Shown in pieces: positions 28,300 to 38,638 of a stretch of 64,000 bases of DNA. Numbering within the stretch: position 1 is the first letter of the stretch; every line of letters begins with the position of its first letter. A program made the translations under genes and the position numbers. This DNA is from Microglena sp. YARC (taxonomy: Eukaryota; Chlorophyta; Chlorophyceae; Chlamydomonadales; Chlamydomonadaceae): the NCBI GenBank assembly GCA_022414725.1, contig CM039464.1:28033120-28097119 (forward strand), written 5' to 3'. The notes below the pieces were generated by a model. It saw only the letters and a program-made list of their open reading frames with translations. It was not told the origin of the DNA and did no database searches.

Positions 28300-29609
28300 T
28301 TTCTCTCCTCCTCAACCACCTATGCTGACTGTATTAGGAAAACTCTCTACCAAACAAAGCCACTGGCCCAGACGGCATACCTAATGAATTACTTATGTGC
28401 CTCCCACAGGAAATGCACCTCATCATACACAAACTCATGCAGCTAGTATGGATCCTGGGAGAAACACCAGACTGCTGGAAAACCTCACACACAGTCATGC
28501 TCTACAAAAAATCAGATCCTTGCTTACCTCAAAACTACAGGCCAATAGGCCTTAACAATGCTGTAGCCAAACTCTGGACCTCCCTTGTTACTAACACTAT
28601 TACTACCTACTCTGAAACCAACCACATTCTTAGCGCCTGCCAAGAAGGTTTCAGAAAAGACAATAGTACCTATAGACAACTCTTGAACCTACTCCACAAC
28701 ATTGAGGACGCTGCCCTCTTCCACCAGGACCTCTATGCTGCCTACTTCGACTTTAGCTCTGCTTTTAACATGATTGATCACCAAAAACTTCTCTGCATCA
28801 TGCACAGCTTGGGTTACACCCACGACACTATAGACACTATTAAAGGAATCTACACAAATTCTACTACACATATTCTCCTTAACAATACACCTGGCTCCCC
28901 CATCCCCATCACTAGGGGCACCATCCAGGGGGATACTCTCTCCCCCCTACTCTTCATTATCTTTCTAGAACCCCTACACAGATGGCTCCGTTCTGGGGGA
29001 CGAGGATACAGAGCAGTATCCCTACCCTCCAAAACAGCAGATGAACACCACACCAGCAGCTTGGGGTATGCTGACGACACTGCTGTCCTAACCGGCAGCT
29101 CAGAGGACCTTCGCATCCAATGTGGTAAAGTTCAAACTTTTAGCATCTGGTCGGGCATTCCTCTTAACGCCACCAAATGTGTGGTCAGTGGCATACTCCA
29201 CAAATCACACCCCTCTCAACCTACTCACAACAACACTCTCAAACAAAGGCTAGATAAAATTCCACTAGGAAACTCCTATGCTACCTACCAGCCGCCTGAC
29301 CAAGCCTACAAATACTTGGGGGTTCACATCTCACTTACCTTAAATTGGAAAACTCAACTCCACTCTACTAGTGAAACCATTCACAATAAAGGGCTGAGTA
29401 TCCTCACCAAAGCTAAAAACAGGGCAACCCCCACCCAATGCTTACGAAAAATTTCACAATGTGTCAGAGCAGCTATTAAATACCCCATGATAGTAGCTCC
29501 CTTCTCACTAACCGACATTCACGTCATTGACAGAGCAGTATTAAAAACAGTTAAACTCTGTTGCTCCCTTCCCAGATCTTTTTCCGACAAGAGCACTCCA
29601 CCTCCCTAA
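28300..29609 (+). pseudogene. LINE reverse transcriptase domain
   Basis: Just before a frame change near 28,395 the frame carries ATGPDGIPNELL. It then reads NYRPIGLNNAVAKLW, QEGFRKDNST, YAAYFDFSSAFNMIDHQKLL, GTIQGDTLSPLLFIIFLEPL and the catalytic YADD in SSLGYADDTAVLTGS, followed by YKYLGVHISLTLNW (thumb side). The catalytic Asp residues are intact. The next frame (29,629-30,123) continues the C-terminal part. Confidence 0.9.
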
Positions 29610-29628
29610 AACAGAGGCAGGACTAGGG

Positions 29629-30123
29629 GTGCCCTCCCTACTCACTGAATACACCCAGATTACTGCAACAGCCCTGACCCAGTCCATGAACGACCAAGGT
29701 CACCTGGGAATCCTCACTAGAGCTCTCCTTAATAAATCAACTTCCACCATGACCACTCTAGATCCTCTCTCTCTATCCCGCAAGCAACTTAAGTATATGT
29801 CCCTAGCCCGCCAGCTGGAAATTATTAAAAAATCTGACATAAGAATTTCTTGGAATGACACAGAACTTCTTGACAAACTTAACATACACTCTCTTCCTCT
29901 CCCTCCACAGGCAATCCCTGTATCACTCATGACTCCATTCCATGACCTGGCCATCTATTCATTCCATGACCTGGTCACCCCCATGGGAACTCACCTTGTC
30001 AGCACTACAGATCTCTCTCTTATCACGTTATACAAAGTTACTAAACACCACAAACGGTCCCTGAACCGCCTCACCGCTCACCTCTCCTCCCTCCAAAACT
30101 GTCGCCACCCCAATACACTCTGA
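29629..30123 (+). CDS. LINE post-RT segment
   Basis: A 164-codon frame directly after the RT, with LGILTRALLNKST and KQLKYMSLARQLEIIKK. It resembles the thumb-to-connector stretch of LINE proteins. The one-frame offset from the RT frame is another lesion. Confidence 0.55.
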   Translation: MPSLLTEYTQITATALTQSMNDQGHLGILTRALLNKSTSTMTTLDPLSLSRKQLKYMSLARQLEIIKKSDIRISWNDTELLDKLNIHSLPLPPQAIPVSLMTPFHDLAIYSFHDLVTPMGTHLVSTTDLSLITLYKVTKHHKRSLNRLTAHLSSLQNCRHPNTL

Positions 30124-30199
30124 CCACTTCCCCTCTCACACCGACAACTTGCGCCCGGTTACGCAATTGCGCAGAACACAACCGATAACGTTAAATCTC

Positions 30200-31790
30200 C
30201 TGCTTCTATTGAACCCTCCACCCACCCACCCAGCGTTACCAACCTCACGCCACTGTTACTGACGCAGACTACGAGGCGGATTCCATTGGGGACCTGGAAG
30301 GAAACCAATGGTGGGCGTGGCCCACGCAGACCGAAGGCAGTCACGCGCACAAGCATGGGCTGCCCCAGCAGTGATGCCACCTGGGCAGCACGCCACTACT
30401 TGTGCAAATCCTGGATCCGTCACTCCTCCACCTCTAAATTTTACCGTGCATATAGAATAACTCCCACCTCACACCCTGACAGGATCCGCGAGGCCATGAC
30501 ATCCCCCGACAGCAGCGCACCTGCACCACCGGCGCGCCTGCTCCACCTTACCTACGGATCCCAATACAAAGCCCTGCACATCACGAGCTGGCGGGCAAGC
30601 GCTCCTACAACGACGACAAACTAGTCACTTCCACTGTTGTCCACGTTCAATGGGCCCCAACCATCATGCACAACGAACATATCAACTCCTACACACACAT
30701 GGGATACAGCATCCACCACAGCACATCTCTTACCTCCACTACCTCCACCATACATTGGAAACCCCAATCTCACAATGCGTCTCACCTTGTTGAACTTTTG
30801 GGACAACCAGCATACGACCAATTAACCCACACTTTTAAAACTACTCCCCCATTAACCACACACCTCAACCCTAGGAAGGACACCCACCTTACTAACCTTC
30901 AACAACAAGGCCAATGGGCCACCTCCCCAGGATTTAATGCTGACAACCACAACCTTGTTCACAAACTTCTGAAAATTGACACACACCACAGGCACCCAGA
31001 CTGGGACATTCAACCACCCTCAGCCTACATTATACAAACAGGCATCCTCACCACTCTGGATGACCAATCCACACACACACACACCAACGTTTCATATCTT
31101 TATAACCCCACTGGTCACTGTCTTGGGCACATTCCCAACGACAGACTAACCTCTCTCAAACAAAACTATGACCACTTCAAAAAATCACCACCCTACCAAA
31201 TGGAACCAACTGACCCAAGGAGGAACATACCACACTGACTTAGCTGCCCTCTTCACCAGATACAGAGCTGCTCCTGCTGCTACCAACACTCTTTCTCCTT
31301 TTCTCTACCAAGCAGCAGCTGCTCTGGGCATTACTCACCATCGTACTTCTAACCCCCTTAGCTACGACCAAAGCCTCACCAGCTTCTCTTCTACCAGCCC
31401 TGCTGATCAGCTCTTTGGCTCCAACCAAGACCCCTTTCTTACCATCTGGACTGGGGGCTCACTGGTGGACATTCCTAACTCCACGACACAAGCACACCAA
31501 GCTCTAAGGTGGGCCCTAGCCAGTGCTGACCATGCTGAAAATACTCTCAGCCCTACCTGCACCCTGATGCTCCTCCCTGACGACCTTGCTGCCCCTTACA
31601 AAACCCTCCTCCACCACTCCTGGATTCACTATATTGACTCCAGACCGCAGTCTGAATTTTATACTACCTCTGAAATTTGGCTTGGCAGCAAATCTCACAC
31701 TCCACCTCCACCCACAAACTACACCTCATCCTTATATGCAACCCCCACAGCCAAGATACCTATTTTTCCTAAACTCCCAGATTTTATTTG
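30200..31790 (+). pseudogene. Unassigned region between RT and RNase H
   Basis: Overlapping frames (30,666-31,238; 31,168-31,791) hold LVELLGQPAYDQLTHTFK, PFLTIWTGGSLVDIPNS, HQALRWALASADHAENTLSP and TLMLLPDDLAAPYKTLLHHS. The mix of a (G)SLVDIPN loop, an A-rich helix and a LMLLPDD strand hints at a nucleotide- or SAM-binding fold. I cannot name a family. Confidence 0.4.
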
Positions 31791-31994
31791 ACCAATGGAC
31801 ATACTACATGCAAAGCCTCTCCTCATCCTGGGAGCCCTCTACTATCACTCCACCTCCCACTCTTACCTTCTCTGACATTGTCATTACTTACCCCCGGAAA
31901 CTCAAATCTCTTGCCAAAAATCCTTGGCAAACTCCACTCCACCAACACCCTCCTCCCTCTCTTCTTACCACTACTCACCCTTGTCTTCACCTAG

Positions 31995-32450
31995 CTACCC
32001 CCTCCTCAGGCCTCCAGGTCTACACAGATGGTAGCCTAATAAAAGGTAAACCAGGGCACCCTAGTAAAATAGGTGCTGCAGTATATGTCCCGGCTGCAGG
32101 ACAAAGCTACACCATCAACCCTGGGGGAATAGGGGCCACCAAAACTAACAACAGGGCAGAACTGGTAGCCATCCACCAAGCCCTTCTCAACATTGACTAC
32201 GACAAATCCCTTACACTCCATACAGACAGCCTCTGCTCTCTTCGACTTATTAAAAAAATGATTCATGACCCTACCACAACAACCCGTTCCATTCATACTG
32301 AACTTCTGCAATCAATTCAAAAACACCTCATTCAACGCATCCTGCATGGCTCACACACCACTCTTTGTAAAGTCCGTTCCCACACAGGTATCCTTGGAAA
32401 TGACAGGGCAGACATTCTGGCACGCAAGGCAGCTGAGCACCCTGCCTCCA
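31995..32450 (+). pseudogene. RNase H domain of the LINE
   Basis: Shows LQVYTDGSL (first Asp), KTNNRAELVAIHQALL (Glu), LTLHTDSLCSLRLI (Asp) and VRSHTGILGNDRADILARKA (His and last Asp). All four acidic catalytic positions are present. The domain is in one frame from 31,586 to 32,857. Confidence 0.9.
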
Positions 32451-32829
32451 CCAATTTTACTGACAACACTGGGGAAATCCCCCGCCACAATGTCTACTGG
32501 CCCACAGTTCAACCTCCTCGCACACCCATGGGAGATATTCCCCCACGCATCCTAGCACCTAACCTTACACAAGGTATCACCTCTAACCTGCCCACTAGCT
32601 GCCACCTTGGCCAACACCCTCTTAAAGGGATTTATGCAACCACCTGGGCTGATAACACTCCCCACCAACTTCCTCATGCAAGTAACAAATTTTGGACCTC
32701 AACCCTTATCCAACATAAAACTAAATTCCACATCCTTAAAGCCCGCTGGGGTAGACTGTGGAACCGTAAACTTGCATTCCGCTGGAAACTCCCTTATATA
32801 TATTACAAGCACTCACCCACCCACGAAAT

Positions 32830-33410
32830 CCCTATGCCCCATTTGCCACACCTGTGAGGACGGAGCGGGCCACATCCTGGCGGGCTGCACACACCGGACT
32901 TTCAAGGGGCTCTATATCAAGAGACATGACGCCGCAGTGCGACTCATCCACAAGGCCATTTGCACCGGAGCCCTGGGATCCCGCAGAATGATCATGGACG
33001 CTGGCAAGGAAGAGGACCTCCCCAGGGGGGTCCTGGGCAAACGTCTCCCTGACTGGTTACGCCCCTCCACTATTACTGTAGCGGACTGGAAGAGAATGAG
33101 ACCTGATCTTGCCGTCCTACCTGACATATACTCTCCTACCTGTATGTCTGATAAAGAACTCTGGGTTCTTGAGCTTGGATACTGCTCTGATACCAACCAT
33201 GCTACTAAGTTTATCACTAAACACGCCCAGCATGTTGAATTAGTAAATGGCCTTAGATCGGCTGGATACCTCGTTTACTATGAAGTTATCACCGTTGGAA
33301 CAACTGGTACTATTCCAACCTCTTTTTTGACTTCTATGACCACTCTTGGACTTCAGAGATCATGTGCCCTCAAAACTGGCGGACACAGTCCACTCCCACA
33401 CCATCACTAG
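32830..33410 (+). pseudogene. CCHC knuckle plus PD-(D/E)xK-like nuclease domain
   Basis: CPICHTCEDGAGHILAGC fits C-x2-C-x8-H-x4-C, the knuckle placed before the restriction-like endonuclease in R2- and Dualen-type elements. It is followed by WKRMRPDLAVLP, then WVLELGYCSDTN about 20 residues later. R-PD plus E-L-G suggests a PD-(D/E)xK core, with the Lys not clear. Downstream, AQHVELVNGLRSAGYLVYYE looks like the helix and strand that follow in that fold. The stop is at 33,408-33,410. Confidence 0.65.
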
Positions 33411-33743
33411 CTTTCAGAGTATTTTACAGTGCAGACGTTTTATGGAAGCACACCCCGGGTCGATACCCGGGGACTAGCACACAGACCGTCCCCCCTCTCA
33501 GATTTTGTCTTGCCAGCTGCATTGTGTCGGTGCTTCCCAACCGGGGTGAAAACCCCCCGTATTAAGCTGCACTGGCATGATGTGGCTACGGTGCCTGCTG
33601 GTCAGGCATCGGTGGTAATTCTTTTTACTGAGATGGCCCTACGGTGACTATAGCTAGCTCCGGCTTACGCTATGGTGTCCTTAACTTCACGTCCTGTGAG
33701 TAACGGTTCTACACGGATGTAACAATTTCAATTTCAATTTCAA
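33411..33743 (+). other. LINE 3' UTR with hairpin and ATTTCA tail
   Basis: Contains the inverted repeat ccgggtcgatacccgg (33,449-33,465 region), the block ctagctccggcttacgctat and the tail aatttcaatttcaatttcaa. The same blocks make up the two minus-strand copies near 49-50 kb, so this is the conserved end recognised in retrotransposition. Confidence 0.75.
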
Positions 33744-33948
33744 TAAGCAGAACTACTAACACGATAAAAAGCGTGAGGAAAAGCGAAAGACCAAGACCAG
33801 CGGGGAAAAGCTAAGAGAGTCCATAGCCTATCTGTCAAGAAACCATCAAGCTAAAGGACGGAGAGAGGGCACAGGAAAAAAGGAAAATAATTATTTTGTT
33901 TGATAAAAATTTATTTGAGAATCAATCGGTTTGGCATCTAAAACATGA

Positions 33949-34020
33949 GCGTCATTCGTATAGTGGTTATTATTTCTGCCTTCCAAGCAGAAGAGCGGAG
34001 TTCGTTTCCCCGATAACGCA
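33949..34020 (+). tRNA. tRNA-Gly(UCC)-like, mutated
   Basis: 72 nt with anticodon loop CTTCCAA on a perfect TCTGC/GCAGA stem. The acceptor has one mismatch, and the T-arm reads GGAGTTCGTTTCCCC with one mismatch and a changed T-loop base. It is probably a pseudogene of the copy 560 bp away. Confidence 0.65.
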
Positions 34021-34454
34021 GGTGTAGCGCTGCAGTGCCACCCTCGGAGTCACCTCCATATCGCACGGTCTATGCAGCGCTCAAAGATTCCGTACTCGCC
34101 CAGTCTGCCGCCTGTGCAAACTGGAGCACGAGATGCTCAAGGAACTATGGCGGAATTGATCCCTGAGCAAACTGCCCTGCCAGCCCACCCACCTCCAGAC
34201 GAAAGCACACGGCACAGCACTGGCGTGTACCGACTACCTTTTCCTTTTGGCGCTCAAGTATGCATCATTGAGCGCAGAGAAAGGCAACATCGCGATTCCT
34301 GAAGTCGGAACATGCCGATGCGGTGTTGTTTGCTTTCGTCTGGATGTGGCGGGGCCCCCACAGGGCAGGCTGCTCATAGAACATTCCCCCACAGATCCTA
34401 GAGCATCGGTTACTCCAGTTCGCAGATGGATGAAAGCCTGCGCGAGCGGGTAAT
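34021..34454. other. Spacer between convergent tRNA-Gly copies
   Basis: No recognisable gene; short frames lack motifs. It ends at a deleted Family A copy. Confidence 0.4.
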
Positions 34455-34545
34455 CTTTGCCGTAGCCCCCTCTTCAAGGGGGCGGGAGCCCCCATGTTTA
34501 CAAAATTTTTGGGTCGCAGGCGACGCTGCATAGAACTTTTCCCAT
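34455..34545 (+). repeat. Family A element, internally deleted
   Basis: Has the left hairpin (tagccccctcttcaaggggg) and the right end (gcaggcgacgctgcatagaa) but lacks the middle with the cacgtcagcc block. Confidence 0.7.
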
Positions 34546-34584
34546 GTAAGGAGAAGATGACTTTAAGGGTGACAGCGGCAAAAA

Positions 34585-34656
34585 TGCGTAATCGGGGAAT
34601 CGAACCCCGCTCTTCTGCTTGGAAGGCAGAAATAATAACCACTATATGTATTACGC
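34585..34656 (-). tRNA. tRNA-Gly(UCC)
   Basis: 72 nt on the minus strand. The acceptor stem GCGTAAT/ATTACGC is perfect, the anticodon loop CTTCCAA gives UCC, and the T-arm GGGGTTCGATTCCCC is perfect and contains the B-box. The discriminator is A. No intron. It looks functional. Confidence 0.88.
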
Positions 34657-34699
34657 AGTGAATAGTTGATGCACGAGTACCCACTTCTTCAATCCATAA

Positions 34700-34965
34700 C
34701 ATTAAAATGGCAAAATATCGAATCTATGAACCCACATAGGTGCTGGGGTGTTGTTTCACTGCTAGGACATGAGGCCCTTGTAATCTTTCTTTACCTACAG
34801 TCTGGAGGGCTGTATGGTCCAGACACCGCAGGTAAGCCACCGCCTGCGGGAGTTCGAGCCTCATTGCCGGAAGACAGGGAGTGCCTCGAGTCCGTTCCCT
34901 CGGGGGCGGGGGTGTCTCCACTGCCAGGATAAGGGGCTTTTGTAATCTTTCTTTCTTTCCTACTA
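34700..34965 (+). repeat. Dispersed SINE-like fragment
   Basis: The block ttgtttcactgctaggacat and cccttgtaatctttctt recurs inverted at 22,002-22,045. A B-box-like gagttcgagcctc lies at about 34,850. The family is unclear. Confidence 0.45.
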
Positions 34966-36660
34966 GTGCTCTGGATTGCTTGCCTCTGCATCCCTCCCCT
35001 TCATGCTCCCCTTTCCGCTCTTCTTCCCGCCCTAGTTTGTTTCCTTTTTTTTGACTTGACCTAGTTTGTTTTCAGGTTTGTGGGGGTGCCTTCAAAACCC
35101 TCGTGCAACCGTATTACAAAATTTGATGGTTGATAGGCTGTGCTGCTGTCCAGTCTCGGCAGTGATTTGCTGAGTTTATGTGACGAACCCTCTCTCTCTC
35201 CCACTAGTTTCTGGCTTCTGGTGTACGGGCAGGGTAGGGCAGCCATGTGTGGTGGATTCTCTTGCCCCTGTCATGTGTGCCTGCTTACTGAGTCTTCCTA
35301 GGTTGGTTTCTGGCCTCTCTGTTTTTCGGCTGGACTCCCCCTTTCCTTCATGGGGTGTCTACGGTTATCATCCTCCACACTCCGGTCCTTTTCTGCAAGA
35401 TGGTTGAGTCGGGTTGACTTACGCTTTTTTCCTTTGAAGGCATTATCGCTGCATATTAAGGTGCTCATAGCGCATGCCCTTGGGTGGTATCTACTTATTT
35501 TTAGTTCGGCCTTCCTCTCTTGTGGTTGGTGGGCTTGGTGTTTCTGGATTGCATACCTTTGCATTACTCCCCTTTCCCCTCTCGTTTCCGCCTCTTGTTT
35601 GTTTCCTCTTTTGGACTTGACCTAGTTTGTTTCCAGGTTTGTGGGGTGCCTTCAAAACCCTCGTGCTTCCTGTTTTTAAATTGGATGGTCGGCAGGCTGT
35701 GCTGCTGTCCTGCCTCGGCGGTGATTTGCTGAGTTTATGTAACGAATCCTGTCTCACCCACTAGTTTGTTTACAGGTTTGTGGGGGTGCCCTAAAAACCC
35801 TCGTGCTTCCTGTTATAAAATGTGATGGTCTGCAGGCTGTGCTGCTGTCCAGTCTCGGCAGTTATTTTTGTATTTAGGGGGCCTTTATCTGGAGTCATTG
35901 GATCCCCCTGTGCTATTTTCGGCATGGAGCTTCGTGCTGGTTTGCCCCCCCCCCCCCCCCCCCTCGCCCTTCCTTTCCGCCTCTCTTTCGCTGTAGCCCA
36001 GATGTGCTGAGTTTGTTGGTTTCGTTTCTCAAGTTTGAGCTCTTGCTTGTGGCTTCAGGTGTACAGGCAGGGCTTCGTGTTGGCTGCATAATATATTAGA
36101 TGCTTATAGCCAACACGTCTGCCCTATGTGGTGGATTCTCTCGCCCCTGTCATGTGTGCCTGCTTGCTGAGTCTTTGGCTATAATTGGTTTCTGTACTCT
36201 CTGTATTTCGTATGGACTCGTCCTTTACTCCTTGGGGTGCCTTTGCTTGTTCTCCTCGGCACTCAGGTCCTTTTCTACTAGATGGTTGTGCTGGATTGAC
36301 TAGTGCTTTTTTCCTTTAAGAGCATTATCGCTGCATATTAAGGTGCTCATAGCGCATGCCCTTGGGGGTCTTTAGTTATGTTTGGTTCAGCCCTCCTCTT
36401 TTGTGTTTGTTGAGCTTGGTGCTCTGGATTGAATGCCTTGGCATCCCTCCCCTTTCCGCTCTCCTTTCCACTCTCTTTTCCACTCTCCTTTCTGCCTCTA
36501 GTTTGTTTCCTCTTTTGGACTGACCTAGTTTATATTTCAGGTTTGTGGGGGTGCCTTAAATACCCTCGTTTTCTTGTTATAAATTGGATGGTCGGCAGGC
36601 TGTGCTACTGTCCTGTCTCTAAAATGATTTGCTGAGTTTATGTTATGAATCCTCTCACAA
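34966..36660 (+). repeat. Family B dispersed repeat, two to three linked copies
   Basis: Successive copies share tgctctggattgcttgcctc, gttataaaatttgatggt, gctgtgctgctgtccagtct, ggtggattctcttgcccctg and gcattatcgctgcatattaa in the same order as the copy split by the LTR element. Units of about 0.75-0.85 kb. No protein-coding signal; nature unknown. Confidence 0.75.
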
Positions 36661-36799
36661 TACCAGATATCTGGCTGGAGTGATGACCTATGGATTTCCG
36701 GATGGCTGCCTTCGGACCTAGCCGGCGACGACATTCTTCTGTGGACACTGCAGCGCCTCTGGATACTGAATTGTAGAGCCTTTCAAGCAAGGCTGTGTG

Positions 36800-37030
36800 T
36801 TGGCTGCATATATTTTATATATGTTCATGGCTATAGCCAACAGGTCTGCCCTATGGGGTGGATTCCTTAGTCCCAGGCGTGTGTGCTTGCTCGCTGAGTC
36901 TTTTTGCCTTGGTTTTGTGGACACTCTGTGTTTAGTCTGGATGCTCCCTTTCTCCTTGGGGTGATTTTGGTTTATATCGTAGGCACTCTTGTCCTTATCT
37001 GCAACTTGGTTGTGCTAGGTTGACTAGCGC
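36800..37030 (+). repeat. Diverged Family B fragment
   Basis: Contains ggctatagccaacaggtctg and ggtggattccttagtccc, then the cttggggtgattttgg-type segment, followed by microsatellites. Confidence 0.6.
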
Positions 37031-37042
37031 ATTTTTTAGGTG

Positions 37043-37350
37043 TGTATGAATGTATGTATGTATGTATGTATGTATGTATGTATGTATGTATGTATGTATG
37101 TATGTATGTATGTAGGTGGGTAGGTAGGTGGGTGGGTAGGTAGGTAGGTAGGTAGGTAGGTAGGTAGGTAGGTAGGTAGGTAGGTAGGTAGGTAGGTAGG
37201 TATTAGGTACCGTAGTAGGTAGTAGGTAGAAGGGGGGGGGTGGGGGGTAGGGAGGGAGGGAGGGGAGGGGGGGGGGGGAGGGGAGGGGGGGAGGGGAGGG
37301 GAGGGGAGGGGAGGGGAGGGGAGGGGGAGGGGAGGGAGGGAGGGAGGGAG
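37043..37350. repeat. (TGTA)n, (GGTA)n and (GGGA)n microsatellites
   Basis: Three adjoining simple repeats: (atgt)n to about 37,113, (aggt)n to about 37,202, then G/A purine runs to 37,350. They generate long Pro/Tyr-rich minus-strand frames that I reject as genes. Confidence 0.95.
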
Positions 37351-37965
37351 CCCCAGAAGGGGCTCCGCCAAAAAGAGATTAGATTTGCCAGGGATTTCCC
37401 CTCCGCTAACTCCCCCCCCCCCCCCCCGTCGTTTGGGCCCAAACTTGACCAAGCTCGCGTCTCCCGTCCTAGACCGAGCGCCCAAGGGGAGCAACTTCGG
37501 CCAACATATTCAGTCTCTCGTTGCACCTGCTCACCTTCGCCACAGCTTGCGCGCATAGCATCTACATATCCTTAGGTTCGTATTCTTCGGCTCCATTTGC
37601 ATCTCGTTTTGAAGGGGCGAGGTGGCGAGGTGGAGTTTCGATGAAGGTGCCTTGCTCTAAGCATTCAGAATACGCGATCAACGAATAGTATCACATAATG
37701 CAATCGGCGTAGCCATTCGTGGAGAACGAGAAAAAATTGGTGATTGACACTTGATTGACAGTTTTTAACTATGCTGAACTGCTGCGTCAGCAAAACCTGC
37801 GGTTGGGTCCATTCAGGTGATGCTGTGGTCACCATCCGCGTCCGATCTGCAGGAGCCTCTGATATTATTTTGGAGATATTTATTATTCCGGAGATATTTA
37901 TTACTACCTGAAGATATCTCCGAGCTCGAAACCTACTGGGGCTTTATATCGTAATATCTTGCTTT
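37351..37965. other. No recognisable feature
   Basis: Contains one C run (37,411-37,427) and a few short direct repeats around ggagatatttattattcc. No gene signal. Confidence 0.4.
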
Positions 37966-38150
37966 TTAGCGGAGCCCCCCCTTCTGGGGGGCGGGAGCGG
38001 GAGCCCGTAGCCCACAGCCCGCCGCCCGAGCCACCAGGGCCAGGGCCAGGGTCACCCCGTTGACAAGCCTGACACGTCAGCCAACGGTCTCTTAACTATC
38101 TGGCTTCCGTTGCCGATCTCCGCTATTTCCCGCGTCGCTTGCGACGCTGC
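37966..38150 (+). repeat. Family A dispersed element
   Basis: Contains gcctgacacgtcagccaacg, ctggcttccgttgcc and gcgtcgcttgcgacgctgcc. It lies about 500 bp upstream of the PRR start codon. Confidence 0.75.
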
Positions 38151-38304
38151 CTAGGACGGCCTAGGACCAGGGCCTAGGACTGGTCCATCTTGCATCACAC
38201 ACGTCACCAACGCACCGCACTCCTCCGTCTGGTCAAATCAATGGGCCGCAGCTATGGGAATGGGTGTTTGTCTCTACGAGCAGAGGGCGGTAAACGTAAT
38301 CATT

Positions 38305-38343
38305 GCAGTTATTGAATATTGAATATTGAATATTGAATATTGA
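38305..38343. repeat. (TATTGAA)n
   Basis: Five tandem heptamers in the PRR upstream region. Confidence 0.85.
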
Positions 38344-38638
38344 AGTACCAAACGGCACATCATGGCTGAATGAATATCAGCGGAAGTACTCCCGGAGATT
38401 CAGTGGAAGAAGAATATCTGACCCAGAGCTCCAATTGATCTGACTTTCCTCTGAGTTCCCCACAACAAGCTCCCCAACGACTTCGCAAGCACATACGTCT
38501 TCTTCTTGCCTTTTTCCACCGCACGCAAGTCGAGAGAGATTTCTAATTTCAAAGCCTTTTGCTTCCCCGCCTCCCGCGCAAAAAACTCGAATTCGGCATA
38601 GCCAGATAACTTTCGATATCTCCACGCCAGTGCTTTCG

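Larger units (their letters stand above)
22545..33743 (+). mobile_element. About 11.2-kb LINE, dual-endonuclease (Dualen/RandI-like) plan
   Basis: Candidate target duplicates taagcataactatt (left) and taagcagaactact (right, 33,744-33,757) match at 12 of 14 positions. The right one abuts the microsatellite tail aatttcaatttcaatttcaa. Domain order is: repeat-rich 5' region, three Josephin-like units, APE endonuclease, RT, an unassigned 1.8-kb stretch, RNase H, a CCHC knuckle and a PD-(D/E)xK-like domain. APE and restriction-like nuclease together are known from Dualen/RandI elements of green algae. Frames are repeatedly shifted, so this copy looks inactive (or the sequence has indel errors). Two tiny 3'-end copies elsewhere (48,989-49,089 and 49,802-50,096) define the 3' UTR. 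Confidence 0.8.
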
